A DNA stretch of 64,000 nt from Phytophthora colocasiae (Eukaryota; Oomycota; Peronosporomycetes; Peronosporales; Peronosporaceae), in assembly GCA_018806915.1 (NCBI GenBank), contig JAGKQI010000078.1, forward strand, positions 1,364,001 to 1,428,000, in the 5' to 3' direction. Below are positions 19,591 to 28,505 of this stretch, one piece after another (position 1 is the first letter of the stretch; every line of letters starts with the position of its first letter). The translations under genes were made by a program, and so were the position numbers. The notes under the pieces were generated by a model, which was given only the letters and a program-made list of their open reading frames with translations, ran no database searches and had not been told where the DNA came from.

Positions 19591-22095
19591 ATGGGTCCCG
19601 TAAGGGTGACTCCGACTCACGGTGACGGATATCGAGCACTGGTGGCGTTATCCAAGTGGGCGTCACGCCATGCAGAAAAACATTCGCTGAACTCAAGGAA
19701 TGCGATCGCCCCCGCTGCACTCATTGAAAAGACACACACCCGGCAATTGGCTGCTCGTGAAAAAGTTTTCGAGCGGCATCTCCCGTTCTCCTGGCTACGT
19801 TTCTTCATTGGAGTTGTATCTCTCGCACTGGTTTTCTCGGATGTTTTGCGCTCAGGTGTTGGTGTGTCGAATCTCCAAACTATTTATCCATCGTTGCAGC
19901 CCGATCAAGTGGTGAGTTTTGGCACATCGTGGAATTATTCAGTATTTGCATCAACAAACGACGAAGCTTCCAGTGGGAACACGACCGCTCGAGTTTGGAG
20001 TTACAAGTATGACTCCACTTCTATTGCGTGGCGGGCGTTTGCAAGTTTTCTGTCTATACCAGACTTCCCTGAATGTTTTTTCTACACTAGTCACTGCTCT
20101 GGCAGTACCTTTGATGGCGACGTGGCATTCAAGATGATTGATTCGTTTGTAAACACAATATCGAGTATAAACAGCGATGCTGGACGACACAGGACAATAC
20201 AACCAGGTCCCGTCGGGTTGGCACTACGGTCTGAAAGTGAGTACATTGATCGACTCCACCAGTTTATTCTTCCGAACTGGTTCATTAACATTAACTGGCG
20301 GACAAACCAGGTTTTGTACTACTCACCGGAGCTGCTAGCGAAGACAAACGCGCGTACGATTTGCTTTCCGTCTCATCGAAGTAATAAGCGCACTCCACGG
20401 TTTTGCCACGAGCTTTGGATAAATTTTGACCGATCATGTGCACCCAATGACCTTGAGGGCAGAAGTACTGGACTACTGCATGTGCACACAATGAAGCGGC
20501 TTCGTGACGTAAAGGATCGTTTTCCAAACGCAACGTTAGATTTAATGCTTTTGGAGAGCCAGGAAGATATGCAGGTCTGTCGAGGTGGACTCACTTCACT
20601 TGGCTTTGGCCGGTCCGATGTAAGTGCAGTCGTACGTGCTCGAAATTGCGCTGGCAGTGGAACTTGTGAGACTATATTCGTGGAAGATTACCGCTACGAA
20701 ACTGGGCTGCTCACTTCGGATGTTGTTCAGTGGTATAAGGTGGTGGCAGCACTCCGAATTATCGGACAAGGCTACTTCTTGCTTCGTGGCGTTGGATTGA
20801 TGCTGAGTTGTTACTTTGTTCATGGTGTTTCCAAGTCCCAGAAGAAAATTTCGACGTGGACTCGTGTGCGCAAGGCTCGACATCTTTTTATGAAAGTCCC
20901 GACTCAGTGTGTTGTATTTGGCAGTCCATTTCCAGTATCGTGCTATGTCTTTGCCCATTTACTGGACGCTCCGTTCACTTACGATGTGCTGGAAAGTCAC
21001 TTTTTCTCTCAAGGCGGAGTGTTGGATATTCATCTCGAATCGTTCATTTCCTACGCCGTTGTCCAGATGCGAAACGTGTGGATATATGCCTTGTTGTGGC
21101 ACATGATTGTGACTGTGACGACCTCACACTGGCTCGTTCGCAGTAATCAACTAAGTAGCGGGATTATTGGTGTGCCCGAGTTCTTACTCAGTGCCTTCTC
21201 AGGAATCACGTTGATCGCACAGTATCGATCGACATCTTTTCGCTCGTCTAAAATCTTGCGCATGATGCGGTTTCCAGATACTGTAAGTCGGGCTTGGATA
21301 GCTGCAAAGTATCAGTACAGCTTCACACACCGAGGAAGCGGCAGTGTTCTACTCGGCGGTGTGATTATAGATCTCAAATTTTTGATTTGTTTCGTTCTCA
21401 TCATTGCTGGAGCGTGGGCAGTACGTGTTTTGTGGCTGAAATTCTTGGCAAGCCAACACAGTGATGCAAAGTATCGTTTTACCCATTGGTTTATCCTCGC
21501 CCCGACCCCAGTGCCATACTCAGCTGGAGTCTTGTGGCCGACGGTGAGTATGTGCGTTCATTGGACAAGTGATTTCTTCTGCATCCGAGATGAAACGCAC
21601 CAACGGCGAAAGCAGCAACAACAGTTGGAGCAACTTCATATACGGAAACTCCGTAACCAGCGGTCAAAAACTGATGGGCAGGTAATACCGTTCACGTCAA
21701 GCTTCCAGTCAAAACAAGAGGCGAGTAATGAGATGCGAGTGAAGATACACAAGTACCAGTACAGTGTCCCGACTACAAGAATGAATATGAACACGTTCAG
21801 GTATATCCAGCACCAGATGAAATGTTTACATGGTCGCTCCGACGACGTCGAGGCGAATGTGGCCTTCATGAACGCAGTGCTTATGAGCGATCCTATCGTT
21901 TATATGCGCACACTACTCGGCAGAGACCGGTCCACTGATCTCGCTTACTACCAGTCGCTCTTACGACCACGCCAAGTAGTGCTACTGCCAGTGTTGGTGG
22001 TTGGTGACCACAACGAGTACACTGGTAAACTAAAATTACTTCGACGGGTGAATGCATCCGAGCTTTCGTGGCCGGAGCTTGTGCAATGTGGATGA
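19591..22095 (+). CDS. Large polytopic membrane protein of unknown function
   Basis: 834 aa, single exon. One hydrophobic helix at about 68-88 follows a basic N-terminus. A region of about 300 residues with several Cys and an N-T-T sequon comes next (probably extracytoplasmic). Then a block of six or so membrane segments (about 385-665), a basic Gln-rich stretch and a soluble C-terminus with FRYIQHQMKCLHGRSDDVEA. I do not recognise a named family. The layout of one helix, a large loop, then a helical bundle suggests a transporter-, channel- or receptor-like protein. A diverged fragment of the same gene type lies at 34590-34846, so there were at least two copies here. Confidence 0.75.
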   Translation: MGPVRVTPTHGDGYRALVALSKWASRHAEKHSLNSRNAIAPAALIEKTHTRQLAAREKVFERHLPFSWLRFFIGVVSLALVFSDVLRSGVGVSNLQTIYPSLQPDQVVSFGTSWNYSVFASTNDEASSGNTTARVWSYKYDSTSIAWRAFASFLSIPDFPECFFYTSHCSGSTFDGDVAFKMIDSFVNTISSINSDAGRHRTIQPGPVGLALRSESEYIDRLHQFILPNWFININWRTNQVLYYSPELLAKTNARTICFPSHRSNKRTPRFCHELWINFDRSCAPNDLEGRSTGLLHVHTMKRLRDVKDRFPNATLDLMLLESQEDMQVCRGGLTSLGFGRSDVSAVVRARNCAGSGTCETIFVEDYRYETGLLTSDVVQWYKVVAALRIIGQGYFLLRGVGLMLSCYFVHGVSKSQKKISTWTRVRKARHLFMKVPTQCVVFGSPFPVSCYVFAHLLDAPFTYDVLESHFFSQGGVLDIHLESFISYAVVQMRNVWIYALLWHMIVTVTTSHWLVRSNQLSSGIIGVPEFLLSAFSGITLIAQYRSTSFRSSKILRMMRFPDTVSRAWIAAKYQYSFTHRGSGSVLLGGVIIDLKFLICFVLIIAGAWAVRVLWLKFLASQHSDAKYRFTHWFILAPTPVPYSAGVLWPTVSMCVHWTSDFFCIRDETHQRRKQQQQLEQLHIRKLRNQRSKTDGQVIPFTSSFQSKQEASNEMRVKIHKYQYSVPTTRMNMNTFRYIQHQMKCLHGRSDDVEANVAFMNAVLMSDPIVYMRTLLGRDRSTDLAYYQSLLRPRQVVLLPVLVVGDHNEYTGKLKLLRRVNASELSWPELVQCG

Positions 22096-22287
22096 CATCC
22101 TGCTTTATATCTTGGTTTTCTACTCGATCACGAGTCTTCTCATTTGATACACCATGTGGAGACGCTTTACGCGTACGCTGCTCTCTAACACGAGTACACT
22201 AGATGATTTCAGAGTATATCCAAGATTTACTGTCAAAAACGGAGAGGTATAGCTTCTACATGCTACGTAGTACAATACTTGTCTGGC

Positions 22288-24655
22288 TTACCACGGCTCC
22301 TCGAGCGTTCCGAACGGGTATTCGCCCGTACTGAGTGAGAAAGTGGCACACAGCGGGTTGGCCGGTGCCGTCTCGTTGTACACGTCGCAGTCCGTCTCGG
22401 GTTTGATGGCTACCACGAAGTCGCAGTCTTCCGCCACCTTTTTGAGTCCGTGGCCAACCTGCGGGTAGTACACGCTCCAGTCGTCGGCTGTGAGCGTGAA
22501 GTTGACGTTCTGCGTCTGACCCGGCTCGAGGCTGATCTTGGAGAACTTCTTGAGCTGCTTCATCTCCGGCACGTTCAGCGAGTTGAACGGCTGGATGAGG
22601 AACAACATGACGGTCTCCTTACCGGCGACGCTGCCCGAGTTGGTCACATCCACAGACACGACGACATCCTCCGTTGCAGTCTCAACGACGTTGCGGCTCA
22701 AACGTACATCGGAGTACGTGAACTCGGTGTAGCTGAGGCCCGTGCCGAAGTCCCATTGGTTTTCGCAGTAGTAGGCGCTGTCGGACTCCTGCGTCTGACA
22801 CATGCTGTTCACGGGGTGGTTGTACGTCATCTGGATGTTGGCCTGGTCCTTCGGGTACGTGATCGGCATGCGTCCGCTCGGGTTCACCTTGCCGTAGATG
22901 ATCTCCGCCATGGCCTGACCGCCGAGCTCGCACGCCAACAGACCGTTCACCACGGCGTGCACGTTCTCGGGCAGGTCTCCAAGCAGACGCGGTCGGCCTT
23001 CAAACAGCGCCAGAATCACCTTGGTACCTGTGGACGCCAACGCCTTGACATACTCGATCTGACCGGCGGGGAGTGCCAGGTCGTCGATGTCACCGGGTTT
23101 CTCGGCGTACGTGTCCTCTCCGATCACAGCAATGGTGTACTCAGCCTTGCTGGCCATCTCCTTGGCCGTGGCCAGGTCCGCCTCGGAGTACGAGCCGTTC
23201 GGGTGCAGACCGTTGAAGAAGCTGAAGCTGTCGTTGCCAACGAGCGTCTCCATGGCCGACTTGACCGTGATGCCCTTGATGAGCAGGTGGTCCTGGTCGC
23301 TGTAGCCCTGCCAGGCGATCGTCCATCCACCGCACATGCGGCCGATGTTGTCGGCGGTGAACCCTGTGAGGAACACGGACGCGTCTTCCTTGAGCGGCAG
23401 CGTGCTGTCGTTGTTCTGGAGCAGTACGATGGACTCGCGAGCTAGCTCGAGCGCCGCCGAGATGTCGTCGTCGTTGCCGATGAGCACCAGGTTCTCCTCG
23501 CCGGGCACGGGCGTCTCGTACAGACCGAGCTGCAACTTCATCTTAATGACGCGGCGGGCCGACTCTTTGAGGCGCTCGCGGAACTGCGGACTCTGCTCCA
23601 GCAGCGCCTTGGTGCCGTTGTAGAAGCTCGTGTCCTGCGCCACCATGCTCATGTCGACGGACGCGCGCGTGAGCGAGATGCGCGTGGCCTCCAGTCTCGT
23701 TGCGTGCCGTGCGGTGGAAGTCCGTGAGCTGGTTGATCTCGGCGTAGTCCGTCACCATCATGCCGTCGAAGCCCAGGTCGTCACGCAGCAGCGCGTTCAT
23801 GAGCTTAGCGTTCGACACGGTGGGCACGCCGTTGATGGAGATGTAGTTCTCCATGGCGCTGATCACGCCGGCGTCCACGGCAGCCTTGAAGGGCGGGAAG
23901 AAGTAGTTCATCATGTCGTAGTCCGAGACGGTGACGGCGTCCTTGTCGTGGCCCGTTGGCGTCTTGGGGTACACGATCCAGTGCTTCATGCAGGCGGCGG
24001 TGTGGTTGTTGCTCTGCAGTCCGCGGATGATGGCATCGCCCATGATGGAGTTGAGGTGCGGGTCCTCACCGAACGTCTCGAACGTGCGCGCCCAGAGCGG
24101 GTTACGCGAGATACCGAGAATGGGTCCAAAGACCCATGGCACGCCCGACGCCTCTGTGTCACGGCCGGTGATGCGGCCCTGCTCGTAGACGAGGTCGGGG
24201 TTGAATGACGCGCCGCCGTTGATCTGCTGGCCGAACAACACCGCGACCTTGACGAAGATGGCGCCGTGCACCGAGTCGACGCCGTACACCATCGGGTGAC
24301 CGCCGTTCTCCTCCATCGTGATTTCCTGGATTCGCGTGATCACCTCACGCCACTCCTCGGCCGTCCACATGTACGTGCCGTTCACGGGTCCGCTGTTGAA
24401 CGGACTGGTGAGGTACGAGCCCACGCGCATCTTGGCGTACGCACGCACCTTGTCGTCGTCGACCTTGTTGTCGTCCGTTAGTAGCTGGTTGATGTCGATC
24501 TGGGTCATCTGGCCGATAATGTCGTCGTCGGTGAAGGTGGCCATGATGGCGTCGGCGCGCTCGTCCCATTGGTCGGCGGAAACGAGGGGTGTGCCCTGCT
24601 GTGCAGTGAGACTCAGGGCTGTGCAGACCACTGCTGCGAACCACGACTTGAGCAT
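22288..24655 (-). pseudogene. GH3 beta-glucosidase, copy 1, frameshifted
   Basis: Same gene as 32154-34520 in the opposite direction. One extra C (+ strand, at about 23691) turns ACTGAGG into ACTGGAGG on the coding strand. Translation leaves frame after the RTARNE motif and stops soon after. The downstream frame then stays open for over 450 codons without another lesion, so the break is recent or a sequencing error. Two missense differences from copy 2 can be seen in the aligned frames: D to V in the FVKDAVLFGQQ motif and S to G in ALFESRPRL. The signal peptide (MLKSWFAAVVCTALSLTA) and nucleophile motif MVTDYAEI lie before the break; the C-terminal FN3-like domain is cut off. Confidence 0.88.
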
Positions 24656-25122
24656 GGCTGTGTAGAACCTCTTGGTCGGAGCTTGTTGTTGTTTGGGGCG
24701 AGGCAAAAGTGGAAGTGAGCAGCTTGGACGCGCTGGAGATCAATCGGGTTTCTGGTTGATGCAGGCAATGCAATGGTCAAGGACGAGTAGACGTGCATTT
24801 ACCAGCATGGACCGCTTAGCTCGCTGTGTGGTGGTGTGTCTTTGTCTCTGTGGCTGTTTGGATTCGTATTGGCAAGCTCACCCGTCCTGCCTCCGCACTG
24901 GTCCCGCCGTGCGTACAGAATTTCTGGTTGCATGAAACCTGTCCGTTCCTTCTGCTACGGACGCGAGGGAGCGGCGTGCCAACATGGCAATACACTCAAG
25001 GAAAGGTAGCCGTGATCATCTCTGGACAATAGTTGAAGTACGGTACACGTGCTTTTGTGCCCCTCACCCCCCAAGCGGAACTGAAGCAAAATATTAATAA
25101 TTGACGATTAACTCGTTCAACG
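22288..25122 (-). repeat. Left arm of inverted duplication carrying the GH3 gene
   Basis: Reverse complement of 31687-34520, with only scattered differences over the coding region and about 470 nt upstream of it. Similarity drops sharply just past the stop codon, and on the inner side after about 25122. Confidence 0.88.
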
Positions 25123-25235
25123 GACCGGGACAACCGCTTGAACAAGGTACTACATGTATTAATACATGTTAGCCTAGGTAACTAGACAGTAGTGAAAAGG
25201 TAGGTGTGATAACGTGCAAAGCACTCTCGTGTACA
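24656..25235. other. Upstream region of GH3 copy 1 and junction to the retroelement
   Basis: 24656-25122 is shared with the other inverted arm and must hold the GH3 promoter. 25123-25235 is unique to this side, containing an ATGTATTAATACAT palindrome near 25153. Confidence 0.6.
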
Positions 25236-25304
25236 ATTTCCTTAATCGTCCAGATCCACGGCGGGGGCAAATGTTTGATTGATCGGCATTAAGGGCGTGG
25301 TGAG
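25236..25304 (-). repeat. Split direct repeat B2 (outer)
   Basis: 69 bp identical to 25436-25504. Forms the 3' terminus of the retroelement. Confidence 0.9.
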
Positions 25305-25309
25305 GCGGG

Positions 25310-25436
25310 TATCTGTGATCTAGAATCGAAGTGAGATCTCGCTGTGGTCCCGTGCCTTCCTACCGTTCTAACTTTAGAGCTTCTTCCTGGTATCTTACCA
25401 CTACGGAAAACCGATCATCCTACGGACTGATCCACA
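25310..25436 (-). repeat. Split direct repeat A2 (internal)
   Basis: 127 bp identical to the other terminus at 30394-30520. Lies between the two B copies. Confidence 0.9.
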
Positions 25437-25504
25437 TTTCCTTAATCGTCCAGATCCACGGCGGGGGCAAATGTTTGATTGATCGGCATTAAGGGCGTGG
25501 TGAG
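25436..25504 (-). repeat. Split direct repeat B1 (internal)
   Basis: 69-bp copy of 25236-25304, directly following the recombinase ORF and abutting A2. Confidence 0.9.
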
Positions 25505-25551
25505 CGGCCCCAAGATGAATTGCTCGAGCGGTCTTGAGCCGATATCCAACA

Positions 25552-26571
25552 TCAGACCATCCGCCGTGCCAACATTGTTGTTGAAGCTGCCGACTGCACT
25601 GGGTATTCCTCGAAGCATCGGGAAGTCCACCGACCAAGCAGTTTGATTGCAAGACTGTCCACGTTGCCTCGTAGAAGAGCCGTAGCACCGCCGCTCCGAA
25701 GCGAGTGGGAGGCGTAGTTGGATGGAGGTGCACCGACTTTGTGAGCAACGCGTTTGAGAGCGTTGTCCACGGTCGTTGAGTCAAGATCCAGGCACAGGTG
25801 CTGGGAGTTCGCCATTTTGAGTTGTTGACGAGCCTTGTGGATATGCTTGAGGGCTAGCACGGGACACAACAGGGGGTCACCCGAGCGGTGCATCGTTCGC
25901 CATGCACCACGCCCGAATTGGTCGTTCTTCGCGCCGCTCAGGCCGATAGTGACTGCAGTGGCGCTGTCGACTGGTGTTACGCGTCCTTGTGCATCCGTGA
26001 AGTAAACGTCCTTGAACTTGAGGCAGTAAAATGACCGAGTCTTTTGAACCACCAAGTATTCTGACCTTCGTAGCAGGAAGAAGTAAGCTATGAGCACGCT
26101 GCCCCACAAGAGACGCTGTCGGGGCTGACGAAGATCGAGTGAGCGACGCAGCAGTCGAAGAAACGCGGGGGTCACAGGTTGCTTCTTACTGACGGGTTCA
26201 GAAAGCCGGCGAATTCCTTTAACAAGATTTGGAGCTTGGGTAAGGAAAGGAGCTGGATGTCCCCATCGACGCTGGTACCACAGAATGCTCGATAACTTGG
26301 AGCGAATGGTGGAATATTTGTTCCCTCGAAGAGCCTTATTACCACCATATCTCCACAGATAAATGGCAAAATAGCACAGCTTGTTCGTGTTGGATGTCGT
26401 GTTGTGTCGAAACCATGGAGACCATCCCATCAAGCGGGAGAAAAAGCTCCACTGGCGCCAGGCTGCGTTATACTTCACCGTGGTAGTCCGAGCCAGGGCA
26501 TGTCTGAACAGCACTGTTCCCACACAGCGGAGAGATTGTCGAAGGGAGCGACGATCGGTACCTGTCGCCAT
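25552..26571 (-). CDS. Retroelement tyrosine recombinase (integrase)
   Basis: 339 aa. Catalytic residues of the tyrosine recombinase fold can be placed: Arg169 in LLRRSEYL, the H-x-x-R box SHSLRSGGAT (His289, Arg292), Trp315 in LGRWTS and the nucleophile candidate Tyr323 in CFEEYP. The N-terminal 120 residues form the expected core-binding domain. In DIRS-like elements this enzyme replaces the DDE integrase and inserts a circular DNA intermediate by site-specific recombination. The start overlaps the end of the RNase H frame by about 97 nt in another frame. All catalytic positions are kept, so the enzyme could be active. Confidence 0.9.
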   Translation of the reverse strand: MATGTDRRSLRQSLRCVGTVLFRHALARTTTVKYNAAWRQWSFFSRLMGWSPWFRHNTTSNTNKLCYFAIYLWRYGGNKALRGNKYSTIRSKLSSILWYQRRWGHPAPFLTQAPNLVKGIRRLSEPVSKKQPVTPAFLRLLRRSLDLRQPRQRLLWGSVLIAYFFLLRRSEYLVVQKTRSFYCLKFKDVYFTDAQGRVTPVDSATAVTIGLSGAKNDQFGRGAWRTMHRSGDPLLCPVLALKHIHKARQQLKMANSQHLCLDLDSTTVDNALKRVAHKVGAPPSNYASHSLRSGGATALLRGNVDSLAIKLLGRWTSRCFEEYPVQSAASTTMLARRMV

Positions 26572-27011
26572 GATGAAGAGAGGTTAGTCCAGCTGCTCCA
26601 CAGAGGGTGTGAATCGGTCCAGGCCCTGCTTCCAGCGTCAGCCATTGTGTTCAAATTTCCCGGGATGTGTTCTGCAGTTAACACTAGGTGATATTGGAGC
26701 TCTGCCAGCGAGAGTAGGCGGTTATAGAGCTGTGCTGTGGGATGGCGGCTAAGCCTCCGCGAGGACCACACAACGGCGCTCATGTTGTCAATATGCAGCC
26801 GCACGTGAGTCGGCGAGGGAGTGGCGCCATTTTTCCACTGCGGACCCCATACGAGTGCAGCTAGTACGGCACTTTGCAGTTCTCTCACATTAATGGAGTT
26901 AGCGAGCGAACCGGACCGGAATGCCGATTGCACCGAGGGAGAGAATTTGAGTCGAATGAATTCTTTGCGGTGGGGCTCAAGTGCACAGAGACAATCGTCT
27001 GACGCGTCCAT
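26475..27011 (-). CDS. Retroelement RNase H domain
   Basis: 178 aa. It begins YMDASDDCLCALEP and includes INVRELQSAVLAAL, LHIDNMSAVVW and the C-terminal HIPGNLNTMADAGSR, the D, E, D, D pattern of DIRS-type RNase H. It lies in the same frame as the RT ORF, six codons after its stop, so the two form one RT-RNase H protein broken by a single TAA. RNase H removes the RNA strand during reverse transcription. Confidence 0.85.
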   Translation of the reverse strand: MDASDDCLCALEPHRKEFIRLKFSPSVQSAFRSGSLANSINVRELQSAVLAALVWGPQWKNGATPSPTHVRLHIDNMSAVVWSSRRLSRHPTAQLYNRLLSLAELQYHLVLTAEHIPGNLNTMADAGSRAWTDSHPLWSSWTNLSSSWRQVPIVAPFDNLSAVWEQCCSDMPWLGLPR

Positions 27012-27029
27012 ATAAAAGTTAACGTAGGG

Positions 27030-28475
27030 TTAGGCAAGGCTAGCAAATTGATAGACAGGAATCCCATTAAACCGATATCTGTGGACGAGAACTGCGTCGA
27101 ACCATCGTAGATCATTGAGAACATCCACTGACAGGGTGCTGTTAGCGAACGGAGGAGCCGATATAGCCGCAACATGAACGCGCTGGTAGAAGGCCCTAGC
27201 CGCCGGAAAACACGTAGCAACATGCCTCATTACCCCGAGAAGTTTGTTGAGCTCCGATTTGGTGGCGCGTCCTGCGCGTAACAATTTGCGCAGCCGTGTT
27301 TGTGTTTTCTCCAACTTGTTCTCAGGAATGGCAACAGTGCCCTTATCCGTATCCCACACCAATCCCAGTGCCTTATTCAGGTTCATCCAGCCAGTAAACT
27401 TCTTGTCATTTATCGCTGAAGGACCGAGTACTGACAGCATGGAGCGACGTAGGGCAATATTCGCGTCGCGACAGCGGGTACCGGTATGAATTTCCACACA
27501 AGTGTGGTCGTCACACCACACATTGCCCGAAAAATTGCTGGAATCGACCGGGGCGTGGACTGGAGCTGTTGCTTCATACTTGTCGTTAATAATTGACCCG
27601 GCAAGGGAGTAGAATGCTGGCGAGCCGCACCAGCCAAATCCACAAGCGAGGTCGATGACCAAGTAGCCACCAAATAGAAATGAGAACATGTGTACTGCAT
27701 TCTCATTGATCGGCACGTGCCGAAATGCGCCCGAAACGTCTCCGAGCATCATCAGCACCTCAGCGTCTGGGTGCTCAGTCTGTAGGTTGTGAATTCGTCG
27801 GGCAATGTCGCCCGGGGGGTTGTACGAGACAGTTGGGAAGTTGTCGTCGCAGGTGAAGTCGTTCACCGAGCTTCCTCGTGGGTAAGAATAATCATTAATA
27901 AGCCGTACGTCGTGATCACCTTTTGCAGCGATCCCAATCGGGCTCACAAAGATCTCGGGCCAGAGCTGAAGTAATTTTTCGCGAAGAACGAGGAATCTGC
28001 CGTCGCGCTGACCTTTGCGAATGTGCGCCCGGATCCGATCAGCATGTTCGGACACGAATTTGTGATTCGACGGGCGATTGGACTGCAAGCCGGGCTTGAT
28101 TTTCCACTGGGGCAGGACCCCATTGCGCACAACACTATTCCATCGTTTGTAGGTAGTGGTGTGAGGTGATTCTCTGGGAACCGGCTGTTCAAAAAGAGCT
28201 TTGTTGGGTCTTGGATCGTCGTCAGTCTGGTTCCTTACTAGACGCACAAATTCTGGCAGAGATAAGCGTGACCGCTGAGCCAGGTCGGACAGAAATTCAA
28301 CCTCGGACGCATCAATAACATCGATAGACGGAGACGGGACAGGGGGGACCAAATGAAATGTAGACGCAACTTGACACAGACGCGAGCGAGCGCTAGCACT
28401 GGCTCGTTTCTCCAATAGTTTCAACGTGTTGAGGGTTGTCGTGAGAGCAACCGGGCGGTGCTTGCATGGAGCCAC
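27030..28475 (-). CDS. Retroelement reverse transcriptase
   Basis: 481 aa. RT motifs run in order: VRLINDYSYPRGSSVND, then MLGDVSGAFRHVPI (first catalytic Asp), FGWCGSPAFYS, and WCDDHTCVEI (the usual x-x-DD box as WCDD), followed by a thumb region ending LRWFDAVLVHRYRFNGIPV. The frame ends at TAA (27030-27032) right where the RNase H domain would begin, which separates the two domains unless the stop is read through. The N-terminal 130 residues lack a recognised domain. The ORF begins 30 nt after the gag stop. Confidence 0.88.
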   Translation of the reverse strand: MAPCKHRPVALTTTLNTLKLLEKRASASARSRLCQVASTFHLVPPVPSPSIDVIDASEVEFLSDLAQRSRLSLPEFVRLVRNQTDDDPRPNKALFEQPVPRESPHTTTYKRWNSVVRNGVLPQWKIKPGLQSNRPSNHKFVSEHADRIRAHIRKGQRDGRFLVLREKLLQLWPEIFVSPIGIAAKGDHDVRLINDYSYPRGSSVNDFTCDDNFPTVSYNPPGDIARRIHNLQTEHPDAEVLMMLGDVSGAFRHVPINENAVHMFSFLFGGYLVIDLACGFGWCGSPAFYSLAGSIINDKYEATAPVHAPVDSSNFSGNVWCDDHTCVEIHTGTRCRDANIALRRSMLSVLGPSAINDKKFTGWMNLNKALGLVWDTDKGTVAIPENKLEKTQTRLRKLLRAGRATKSELNKLLGVMRHVATCFPAARAFYQRVHVAAISAPPFANSTLSVDVLNDLRWFDAVLVHRYRFNGIPVYQFASLA

Positions 28476-28505
28476 CGCTGGAGTGCCTGGAGGTGAGAGG
28501 CAGCA

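Noticed and set aside
22450..23445. 331-codon + strand frame opposite GH3 copy 1
   Set aside because: Same kind of GC-driven antisense shadow; the GH3 frame is conserved and recognisable.
25442..25630. Small minus-strand frame overlapping the recombinase end
   Set aside because: It reads through repeat B1 in another frame; the recombinase tail is already complete.
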